DNA of 64,000 nt. It comes from Bryobacteraceae bacterium (GTDB lineage Bacteria > Acidobacteriota > Terriglobia > Bryobacterales > Bryobacteraceae). The notes under the pieces were generated by a model, which was not told the DNA's origin, searched no databases, and worked only from the letters and a program-made list of their open reading frames with translations. Shown here one piece after another: positions 19,718 through 27,256 of the stretch. Each line of letters begins with the position of its first letter. Position 1 is the first letter of the stretch. The stretch covers positions 85,443 through 149,442 of the forward strand of contig JANWVO010000054.1 of NCBI GenBank assembly GCA_025056865.1, read 5' to 3'. Both the position numbers and the translations under genes were made by a program.

Positions 19718-21103
19718 GTGCCGCGGACAGCCATCATCGGCGGGGGGGTCACCGGCCTGGCGGCCGCCTACGAGTTCGTGTGCGCGGGGGCCGAAGCGGT
19801 CCTCATCGAGGCCGAACCGCGCCTCGGCGGCGTCATTCAGACCGATGTCGTCGAGGGCTGCGTCATCGAAGGCGGGCCGGACAGTTTCCTTTCCGCCAAG
19901 CCAGCCGGAGAGGAGCTCGTCCGCGAACTGGGCCTCGGCGGAGAGCTGATTTCTTCCAACGATCATCAACGCGTCACCTATGTGGTGCGCCACGGGCGGC
20001 TGGTGCCGCTGCCGGACGGCCTGATGATGATGGTGCCCACCCGCGTCATGCCGCTCGTGCTTTCGCCGCTTCTCGGCTGGGGCACGAAGCTGCGGATGGG
20101 GCTGGAATACTTCCGCCGCCCGCGCCCCGCGCGCGCAGACCGCAGCGTGGCCGAGTTCATCGAGGACCACTACGGGCGGGAGGCGGTGGACTACCTGGCC
20201 GAGCCGTTGCTGGCAGGCGTCTACGGCGGAAGCCCGGAGCGGCTCAGCGTGGAAAGCGTGCTTGCCCGGTTCGTCGAGCTGGAACGCAGCTACGGCAGCC
20301 TCACCCGCGGCGTCCTGGCGGCGCGGCGAGCGGCGCGGGCGCGCGGCACGGAATCCGCGCCGCTGTTCCGTACGTTGAAGGGCGGACTCGCGCAGTTGAC
20401 GGCGGAGCTGGAGAAGAGAATCCGCCCGCACTGCCGCGTCATCCACGGCCGCGCAGAGCGCGTGGAGCGCGCCGGCGGCCGTTGGGCTGTGAGCCTCGGT
20501 GGCGAGACTCTCGATGCGGACAACCTGCTCCTTGCCTGCCAGGCATGGCAGGCAGGCGCGTTGCTGCGCTCCGTGGATGAACGGCTTTCGGCCGAGCTCG
20601 AGGCCATCCCGTACACGTCCTCCGTCACGCTGGCGCTCGGCTACCGCCGCGAGGATTGCGGCCCCGTCCCCCCAGGCTTCGGCTTTCTGGTGCCCGCGCG
20701 CGAGCGGAAGGCTCTGGTGGCCTGCACTTTCGTTGGCGCGAAGTTCCCCCATCGCGTGCCGGACTCTCATGTCGTGCTGCGCTGCTTTCTGGGCGGCGCG
20801 GGCGGCGAAGCCGTGCTCGAGCTGAGCGATGAAGAGCTGATCCGGCAGGTCCGCGCGGACCTCAGCAGGCTCCTCGGTTGGGATGCCGACCCACGCTTCA
20901 CGCGCCTGCGCCGCTGGCGCCGCGCCATGGCGCAGTATGAAGTGGGGCATGCCCGCCGCGTCGCCGCCATCCGCGAGATGGCCGCCCGCCATCCGGGCCT
21001 TGAACTGGCCGGCAACGCCTACGAAGGCATCGGTGTGCCAGACTGCATCCGCACCGGCCGCGCCGCCGCCCGGGCGCTGGCTGCCGGGACGGCGAGCCGC
21101 TGA
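19718..21103 (+). CDS. hemG: Protoporphyrinogen/coproporphyrinogen oxidase, HemY type
   Basis: This 461-residue FAD enzyme starts at a GTG one base after hemE. The N-terminal FAD-binding motif is IIGGGVTGLAAAYEF. It continues with AEPRLGGVIQTDVVEGCVIEGGPDSFL, which is characteristic of the oxygen-dependent HemY/PPO family. ADNLLLACQAWQAGALL and the C-terminal FAD-binding segment GLELAGNAYEGIGVPDCIRTGRAAA are also present. It oxidises protoporphyrinogen IX, or coproporphyrinogen III in the alternative branch, in haem synthesis. Which branch applies cannot be told from this gene alone. It is co-transcribed with hemE. Confidence 0.92.
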   Translation: MPRTAIIGGGVTGLAAAYEFVCAGAEAVLIEAEPRLGGVIQTDVVEGCVIEGGPDSFLSAKPAGEELVRELGLGGELISSNDHQRVTYVVRHGRLVPLPDGLMMMVPTRVMPLVLSPLLGWGTKLRMGLEYFRRPRPARADRSVAEFIEDHYGREAVDYLAEPLLAGVYGGSPERLSVESVLARFVELERSYGSLTRGVLAARRAARARGTESAPLFRTLKGGLAQLTAELEKRIRPHCRVIHGRAERVERAGGRWAVSLGGETLDADNLLLACQAWQAGALLRSVDERLSAELEAIPYTSSVTLALGYRREDCGPVPPGFGFLVPARERKALVACTFVGAKFPHRVPDSHVVLRCFLGGAGGEAVLELSDEELIRQVRADLSRLLGWDADPRFTRLRRWRRAMAQYEVGHARRVAAIREMAARHPGLELAGNAYEGIGVPDCIRTGRAAARALAAGTASR

Positions 21104-21154
21104 AAGCAGCAAAGCCAGGGGCGGCTTCCCGCGCTTTTTCTCGCGCCAGTGTGG

Positions 21155-21160
21155 TATCCT
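21155..21160 (+). promoter_or_regulatory. Extended -10 candidate for TonB receptor 1
   Basis: TGG-TATCCT at 21152-21160 fits an extended -10 (TGnTATnnT), but no convincing -35 is visible. It lies about 45 bases before the receptor start, which has an AGAGGGG ribosome-binding site 7 bases upstream. Confidence 0.35.
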
Positions 21161-21204
21161 ATGCCCAAAACCGGCGCGGGATCTCCGCGCAAGAGGGGTT
21201 TCCG

Positions 21205-24200
21205 ATGAACAGACTGCGTAGCATCCTTCTCCTAGGCTGCGTGTTCCTGCTCGCGCCCGCAACATGGGCCCAGGCCACGCTGTCCGACATTCTGGGCACG
21301 GTCCGCGACCCGTCCGGCGCTGCGGTGGCAAGCGCCGCGGTGCGCGTCCGCAACATGTCCACCAACGACACGCGCGAGACGACCACGAACACCGAGGGCG
21401 TCTTCCGCGTCCAGTTCCTGCCGCCCGGGCAGTATGAAGTCAGCGTGACCCGGCCCGGCTTCAGCCGCTACATCCAGGGGCCGATCACGCTCCGCGTGGG
21501 CCAGGACGTCGAGCTGAACATCCGGCTGGAAGTGGCTGGCATGACCGAGGTGGTCACCGTGACCGCTGACGCCGCGCTCGTCAATACGACCAACGCGGAA
21601 GTCGGCACCAACTTCGACGTCAAGCGCATCGGCGATCTGCCGATGGCGCCGAACCGCAACATCCTGAACCTCGCGTTGCAGATCCCGGGCGTCAGCCAGC
21701 TCAGCTCCGGCAACAGCGCGTTCACCAGCGGAGGGGTTTCCTTCTCCGTCAACGGCATGCGCACCCGCTCGAACAACTTTATGATCGACGGGCAGGACTC
21801 GAACAATGCCAGCGTGGGCGGCCTGGTGCAGGAGATCAACAACCCGGACACCGTGGCCGAGATGCGCATCGTGACGAACCAGTTCGCCGCCGAATACGGA
21901 CGCGCGGCCGGCTCGGTGGTCAGCATCGTCACCAAGAGCGGCACCAATGAATTCCACGGTTCGGCCTACTGGTTTTACAACGGCAACAAGCTGAATGCCC
22001 GCAGCAATCTCGACAAGCGCAACTTCCCGCGGGCGCCCTGGCGCGTGGAAAACCAGTTCGCCGGCACGCTCGGCGGCCCCATCCGCAAGGACCGCACGTT
22101 CTTCTTCGGCTCCGTGCTGCGGTGGACGGACCGCCGCTTCGCCAGCGGCACGGCCATCGGCGCTGCGCCAACGGCGGAAGGCCAGGCGATTCTCCGCAAT
22201 GTGGCGGGCAACCGGCCGCAGGTGAAGGCGCTGCTCGACTTCGTCCCGCCGGCGCAGACTCCCACGGGCCGCACGGCCACGTTCACGCTGGGCGGGCAGA
22301 CCTACAACGTGCCGCTGGGCACCCTGAGCGGCGCGGCGGCCAACCTCCAGGACGTCTGGCAGTGGATGGGCCGTGTCGACCACAAGCTGAACGAGAAGCA
22401 CTCCCTGCTCGGCCGGTATATGTTTGACGACCGCATCACCGTAGGCGGGCAGGCCGTGCCGCCCGGGCTGCTGTCGCGCTCGCCGGCGCGGCGGCAGGCG
22501 GCCTCGGCGGGCCTGAACTCCACCTTCAGCCCGACCGTCTACAACGAGCTCCGGCTCAGCTTCCAGCGGCTGTCTTCGGTGACCAGCGCCGAAGATCCGC
22601 GCGCGGAGACGATCCCCAACATTGAAATCTCCGAGCTGGGCATGACGGGCTTCAATGCGGCGGCTTCGCGCACCGCGTTTGGCCTGGCCGTCAACCTGCC
22701 GCAGGCGCAGGTGCTGAACAACTATCAGATCGCCGACAACTTCTCGCTGCTGCGCGGCCGGCACGCCTTCAAGTTCGGCTTCGATTTCCGCCGCCAGGAT
22801 CAGATCCAGGACTTCAACCCGACCATCCGCGGCCGCCTGGCCTACAACACGCTCCAGGATTTCGTGGACGACATCGCGCAGACGGCGTCGATCAACACGT
22901 TCCTGCCAGGCGTGCCCCGCTGGCAGGCCTACCGCTACTACGACTACTTCTTCTACCTCCAGGACGAGTGGCGCGTGAACAACCGCCTGACGCTCACCTA
23001 CGGCATCCGCTACGAGACGCCCGGTAATCCGGCGCAGTGGCTGGCGGACATCAACAAGCGCGTCGTGGCGGCCAACAACAATGATCCGCGCTTCCTGTTC
23101 ACGCCGGTTCCGCCACGCGACAAGAACAACTGGGCACCGCGCTTCGGCTTCAATTTCCGCCTCACCGACGCGACGGTGCTGCGCGGCGGCTACTCGCGCA
23201 CCTACGACCTGATCTTCAACAACATCTACCTGAACATCTTCAGCGCGTTCCCCTTCACGCAGGTCAACAACCTGCCGGCGCGCACGCCGAACAGCTACCA
23301 GTACGTTTACTCGCTCGGCTTCCAGGGCGTCGTCCCGCCTCCGCCGGATCCGCTCCAGGTGCCGCGCACGCTGGTGGCCAGCGACTTCCGCGCGCCGCTG
23401 GCCGAGCAGTTCTCCTTCCAGGTGCAGCGGCAGGTGGCGCGCGACTGGGTGGCCACCGTCGGCTACATCGCCACCAAGGGCACGGCGCTGTTCCAGACGC
23501 TCGACGGCAACCCCACCATCCCCGGCTCGCAGGGGCGGCAGCGGCTGTTTGCCGACCAGGGCGTGCGCCGGCTGCGCGCCAACTCGGCCAACTCGATCTA
23601 CCACTCGCTCCAGACGAGCCTCGAGAAGCGCCTGTCGAACAACTTCACGATGGCGGCGCATTACACGTGGAGCTCCTTCATCGACCTCGCCAGCGAGATC
23701 TTCAATCCGTCGGTCTCGGGCGAGGTGGCGGTTCCGCAGGACAGCTACAACTGGCGCGCCGACCGCGGGCGCTCCACCTATGACCGTCCGCACCGCTTCT
23801 CGGTGAACGGCGTCTACGAGCTGCCGTTCCTGCGCGAGCAGAAGGGCGTTGTGGGCCGGCTTCTGGGCGGCTGGCAGGTGTCCGGCTTCCTCACCTTCCA
23901 GTCCGGCGCGCCGTTCAGCCCGCTGGCGGGCATCGATCCGGGCTTCCGGCTCTCGGGCATTGACGCGCTGGTGGGCAACGCCATCCGGCCCAACGTCGCA
24001 ACGGACCTCGACCTGTCGCGGATGACGCTGAAGGAGATCCTCGCGGCCGGCGGCCGCAACCTGTTCTCCAACGTCACCGCCGCCAACCCGATCGGCAACG
24101 CCGGCCGCAACATCCTGCGCGCCGACGGCATCAACAACCTCGACCTCGCGGTGGTGAAGAACATCCGCATCAGCGAGTCCAACACGCTGCAATACCGCTG

Positions 24201-24336
24201 CGAGTTCTACAACACCTCGAACACGCGCAACTACGGCATCCCCGAGGCGCGCGTGAACTCGACCGCTTTCGGCCTGGAGGGCAACACCGACGGCGGCAAC
24301 CGCCGCATCGTGATGGGCCTCCGCTATACCTTCTAG
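21205..24336 (+). CDS. Oar-like TonB-dependent receptor 1
   Basis: This is a 1043-residue outer-membrane protein. The signal peptide is RLRSILLLGCVFLLAPATWAQ. Residues about 25-110 are a carboxypeptidase-regulatory-like (Ig-type) domain, ILGTVRDPSGAAVASAAVRV. A TonB plug region follows, with FSVNGMRTRSNNFMIDGQDSNN and RIVTNQFAAEYGRAAGSVVSIVTKSGTN. The rest is a large beta-barrel ending in an aromatic-terminated strand (MGLRYTF), as outer-membrane barrels do. This family is hugely expanded in Acidobacteriota and is assumed to import polymers or oligosaccharides with TonB energy. The cargo is unknown. It stands alone between hemG and the SYLF gene. ATG 21205 is preferred over an in-frame start at 21151 because it gives the signal peptide and has a ribosome-binding site. 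Confidence 0.88.
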   Translation: MNRLRSILLLGCVFLLAPATWAQATLSDILGTVRDPSGAAVASAAVRVRNMSTNDTRETTTNTEGVFRVQFLPPGQYEVSVTRPGFSRYIQGPITLRVGQDVELNIRLEVAGMTEVVTVTADAALVNTTNAEVGTNFDVKRIGDLPMAPNRNILNLALQIPGVSQLSSGNSAFTSGGVSFSVNGMRTRSNNFMIDGQDSNNASVGGLVQEINNPDTVAEMRIVTNQFAAEYGRAAGSVVSIVTKSGTNEFHGSAYWFYNGNKLNARSNLDKRNFPRAPWRVENQFAGTLGGPIRKDRTFFFGSVLRWTDRRFASGTAIGAAPTAEGQAILRNVAGNRPQVKALLDFVPPAQTPTGRTATFTLGGQTYNVPLGTLSGAAANLQDVWQWMGRVDHKLNEKHSLLGRYMFDDRITVGGQAVPPGLLSRSPARRQAASAGLNSTFSPTVYNELRLSFQRLSSVTSAEDPRAETIPNIEISELGMTGFNAAASRTAFGLAVNLPQAQVLNNYQIADNFSLLRGRHAFKFGFDFRRQDQIQDFNPTIRGRLAYNTLQDFVDDIAQTASINTFLPGVPRWQAYRYYDYFFYLQDEWRVNNRLTLTYGIRYETPGNPAQWLADINKRVVAANNNDPRFLFTPVPPRDKNNWAPRFGFNFRLTDATVLRGGYSRTYDLIFNNIYLNIFSAFPFTQVNNLPARTPNSYQYVYSLGFQGVVPPPPDPLQVPRTLVASDFRAPLAEQFSFQVQRQVARDWVATVGYIATKGTALFQTLDGNPTIPGSQGRQRLFADQGVRRLRANSANSIYHSLQTSLEKRLSNNFTMAAHYTWSSFIDLASEIFNPSVSGEVAVPQDSYNWRADRGRSTYDRPHRFSVNGVYELPFLREQKGVVGRLLGGWQVSGFLTFQSGAPFSPLAGIDPGFRLSGIDALVGNAIRPNVATDLDLSRMTLKEILAAGGRNLFSNVTAANPIGNAGRNILRADGINNLDLAVVKNIRISESNTLQYRCEFYNTSNTRNYGIPEARVNSTAFGLEGNTDGGNRRIVMGLRYTF

Positions 24337-24363
24337 GCGCCATTCCTCAGGCGCACGCCAACG

Positions 24364-24398
24364 GCCCTGTCCCGCCGCACGCCGCGGCGGGACAGGGC
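24364..24398 (+). terminator. 15-bp hairpin after TonB receptor 1
   Basis: GCCCTGTCCCGCCGC pairs perfectly over 15 bp with its complement, enclosing an ACGCC loop, 28 bases after the receptor stop. The trailing GTTATC is only weakly T-rich, so it may terminate poorly or stabilise the 3' end. It also separates the receptor from the SYLF gene. Confidence 0.6.
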
Positions 24399-24430
24399 GT
24401 TATCATGAAGAGACCGTTCTGGAGAGGCTC

Positions 24431-25105
24431 ATGAAGAGACTGCTGATCGCGTCCGTGTTTTCCTGCCTGTGCGTTTATGCAGGCAAGGCGGAGGAGGAGA
24501 GGCTGAAGGCGGCGGCGACGGTCTTGCAGGAGATCATGGCGATTGAAGACAAGGCCATCCCTCAGGATCTGTTCTCGAAGGCGCGCTGCGCCATCATCAT
24601 TCCCGGAGCCAAGAAGGGCGGCTTCATTGTGGGCGCCAAGTACGGCCGCGGCTTCGCCGCCTGCCGGATGCCGGATAACCAGGGCTGGACCGCGCCCGTC
24701 GGCGTGCGGATTGAAGGGGGCTCGTTCGGGCTCCAGATCGGAGGAGCGGAAGTCGACATCGTGATGCTGGTGATGAACCAGAGCGGCATGGAACGGCTGC
24801 TTTCGAGCAAGTTCACCATCGGCGCGGACGCCACCGGCGCCGCTGGTCCCGTGGGCCGCTCCACCAGCGCGCAGACGGACGCCACCATGCGTGCGGAGAT
24901 CCTCTCCTGGTCGCGCTCGCGCGGCATCTTCGGCGGGCTCACGCTCCAGGGCGCCACCATGCGCGAGGACCGCAGCGTGGACGAAGCGCTTTACGGGGCG
25001 GGCGTCGACCGCAGGGAAGTGCTGCGCGGCAAGCGCAGCGTGCCGCCCGCGGCCAAAGAGCTGGTCAGCCTGCTGAACAAGTATTCCGCCTATCCGAACA
25101 AGTAG
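24431..25105 (+). CDS. SYLF-domain lipid-binding protein
   Basis: This 224-residue exported protein has a signal peptide (MKRLLIASVFSCLCVYAGKA). It carries the bacterial SYLF/Ysc84 domain: AIPQDLFSKARCAIIIPGAKKGGFIVGAKYGRGF, VGVRIEGGSFGLQIGGAEVDIVMLVMN and ARGIFGG-type GLTLQGATMRED. SYLF domains bind phosphoinositides or other acidic lipids in eukaryotes. Bacterial versions are periplasmic with an unclear role. The ribosome-binding site GGAGAGG precedes ATG 24431. A 9-codon upstream ORF (24405-24434) ends in an ATGA overlap with this start. It is convergent with the GH57 gene, 3 bases apart. Confidence 0.85.
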   Translation: MKRLLIASVFSCLCVYAGKAEEERLKAAATVLQEIMAIEDKAIPQDLFSKARCAIIIPGAKKGGFIVGAKYGRGFAACRMPDNQGWTAPVGVRIEGGSFGLQIGGAEVDIVMLVMNQSGMERLLSSKFTIGADATGAAGPVGRSTSAQTDATMRAEILSWSRSRGIFGGLTLQGATMREDRSVDEALYGAGVDRREVLRGKRSVPPAAKELVSLLNKYSAYPNK

Positions 25106-25108
25106 GCG

Positions 25109-27256
25109 TCACTCCCACTCGGCGGGCTCGCCGGGGACGAATTCGATCCAGCCGTGCGGCGGCGCCGCTTCAAGCGGCAGCCCCTCGCGCCACAGAGACA
25201 CCTGCAACTGCAACGGCGCGGCGGGATCGGCCTCGATGCTGGCCAGATCCACCGCGCACTCGAAGATCCGCAGGTAGGCGCAGGACACGCGCGGCAATGC
25301 ATGGCGAGAGCCGCGGCCCGTCATCGAGCTGAGGTGCGCCCCTTCGCGCGTGAGGGCGAAGCGGAACTCCGTCTCGGCGCTGGCCGCCCGCACGGTGAGG
25401 CGCAGCTCGAGCCCCGCCATGCCGCCGGGGATCGACTGCTGCATGTCCGCCCGCACATACAGGCGGCTGCCGTCGCTGCCGAAGCGGAGTTCGTGCAGCA
25501 GGGCGGAGCGGCCGTGCATCGCTCCCTGCCGCGTGTCCGGGCGGTAGACGCCAGCGCCGAGCCACTCGAAGTAGCTGGAGACCTCGCCGTCCACCACCGG
25601 CTCGATGAACCCGCACGGCGCCTGCTGCCAGGCTTCCACTGCGATCCGCGCGATGGGCCGCGACAGCGAAGCCGGCGGCGTCTTGCCCAGCGCGCGGTAA
25701 ACCTGCGCCAGGTGGCTGCGGAAAAGCTGGTCGAACTCGGCGCGGTTCTCGCTGTGGTGATGCGGGCCGTACCACCAGCACCAGTCGCTGCCTTCGGCGA
25801 TCAGCAGCTCCTGGTAGGCAAGCTGGCGGTCGGCCTCGCTCAGCGCCGCGCCTTCGGGGGATTTCGTCACGCGCTCATAGGTTTCGCGCGCTTCCAGCAG
25901 ATACTCCCACGCGGTGTTGTCTTCTTCGTAGCCGATCCAGACCTCGAAATTCGCGTTGATCCATGAGCCGGGATGGATGCGCGGAATCTCGGCTGCGGGC
26001 AGCTTCTCGAGCGCTTCGCTTACGGTGACGGCAGAGATCTGCGGGTCCTGCGAGATGAGCTGGTAGAGGGTCTTGAGGAAGGGCCGTCCACTGCGTTCGT
26101 AATACTCCCACGCGTTTTCGCCATCGAGAATAACAGGGATGAGCGCGTCCCGGCCTTCGCGGTGGACGGCGCGCGCGTTCTCCCGGATCCTCTCCAGGAA
26201 GTGGTGCGCCGCGGCGGCCGCATCCATGCGCGAGTACACGAACCCGATCAGGTCGCTGAGGAAGTGGTCGCGAAAGATCAGCTTCATTTCGCGCCCGCCC
26301 TGCCGCCACACGTAGGGGCGGCACGTTTCGCTGATCCCCGCCAGCCGGTTGAGCGTGGCGCCCAGCACGCCGTTGTCCGTGGCCATCCAGCGCACGCCGA
26401 GCCCGGCGGCCAGCGCGAGGACTTCGTCGGAAACGCCGCCTTCGCTCGGCCACATGCCGGCGGGCTCGACGCCCAGCTTCTGCCGCGCATACTCGAGCGC
26501 CGACTGCATCTGCACGCGCGCGTCTTCCGGATAGCGGAAACGGCGCGGCAGCGGCGCGCCTGGCTGCGAAACGCTGGCGATGTTGGAGTCGCACAGCAGC
26601 GGCAGGATCGGGTGGTAGAACGGAGTCACGGAGAGTTCAATCCGCCCGGCTGCGGCCAGCCGTTTGTAAGTGGGAATCACCAGCGCGCAGATCTGCTGTT
26701 CCTTGCGGCCGATGAGCTGCTGGTCGGCCACGGTGTAGTCCCGGCCCTTCGCCACGAGCGCGCGGACCTCGGCGTCGGTCTCGAGGAAGATCTCATCAAA
26801 CCAGGCGAGTTGCGACAGCACCTGAAGGTCGCGCAGCCCGCCCGTGCCCATGCGGCGCGCCAGGGCGGGTGGATCGCCGGAATGGGCGCGCCACATTTCG
26901 TACAGCTCCTGATAACGCGGATAGCGGCCGATGACGCGGCCCGGGTTGGCCTGAAAGAAATACTTGAGGATGAACTCGACCTCGGCAGGCGTCAGCTCCT
27001 CGGCCGGTTTCAGCGCCAGCCGCAGGAAGGGATCGGCGGCGCGGCCCTCGGCGTACTCCTCGATCTGCACCAGCATCGAGGGAACGAGATTGAACGTCTG
27101 GCGGATCTTCGGAAACTCGTCGAGGATCGCCGCCATGCCGTAGTAGTCCTTGAGCGCATGCATCCGCGTCCACGGAAGCTGGTACTCTCCCGTGGCCAGG
27201 TCCTTATAGAAAGGCTGGTGCATGTGCCAGACGAAGACGAGGTAGGTATGCGGCAT
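25109..27256 (-). CDS. Glycoside hydrolase family 57 protein
   Basis: This 715-residue protein starts at ATG 27256, one base overlapping the upstream gene's stop. The N-terminus VFVWHMHQPFY is GH57 motif 1. Other family landmarks are GMWPSEGGVSDEV near residue 265, whose Glu is the probable nucleophile, WMATDNGVLG, FRDHFLSDLIGF with the probable acid/base Asp, and ILDGENAWEYY near residue 380. The last 200 residues form a beta-rich domain (YFEWLGAGVYRPDTRQGAMHG). GH57 enzymes are retaining alpha-amylases, amylopullulanases, branching enzymes or alpha-galactosidases. The long form with this C-terminal domain is usually annotated alpha-amylase/alpha-mannosidase. No signal peptide is visible, so glycogen or maltodextrin metabolism in the cytoplasm is likely. 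Confidence 0.87.
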   Translation of the reverse strand: MPHTYLVFVWHMHQPFYKDLATGEYQLPWTRMHALKDYYGMAAILDEFPKIRQTFNLVPSMLVQIEEYAEGRAADPFLRLALKPAEELTPAEVEFILKYFFQANPGRVIGRYPRYQELYEMWRAHSGDPPALARRMGTGGLRDLQVLSQLAWFDEIFLETDAEVRALVAKGRDYTVADQQLIGRKEQQICALVIPTYKRLAAAGRIELSVTPFYHPILPLLCDSNIASVSQPGAPLPRRFRYPEDARVQMQSALEYARQKLGVEPAGMWPSEGGVSDEVLALAAGLGVRWMATDNGVLGATLNRLAGISETCRPYVWRQGGREMKLIFRDHFLSDLIGFVYSRMDAAAAAHHFLERIRENARAVHREGRDALIPVILDGENAWEYYERSGRPFLKTLYQLISQDPQISAVTVSEALEKLPAAEIPRIHPGSWINANFEVWIGYEEDNTAWEYLLEARETYERVTKSPEGAALSEADRQLAYQELLIAEGSDWCWWYGPHHHSENRAEFDQLFRSHLAQVYRALGKTPPASLSRPIARIAVEAWQQAPCGFIEPVVDGEVSSYFEWLGAGVYRPDTRQGAMHGRSALLHELRFGSDGSRLYVRADMQQSIPGGMAGLELRLTVRAASAETEFRFALTREGAHLSSMTGRGSRHALPRVSCAYLRIFECAVDLASIEADPAAPLQLQVSLWREGLPLEAAPPHGWIEFVPGEPAEWE

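Noticed and set aside
21232..24192. Long minus-strand ORF (986 residues) under TonB receptor 1
   Set aside because: It is antisense to a clear receptor. High GC gives long open shadow frames; the product is Arg/His/Val-rich and shows no domain.
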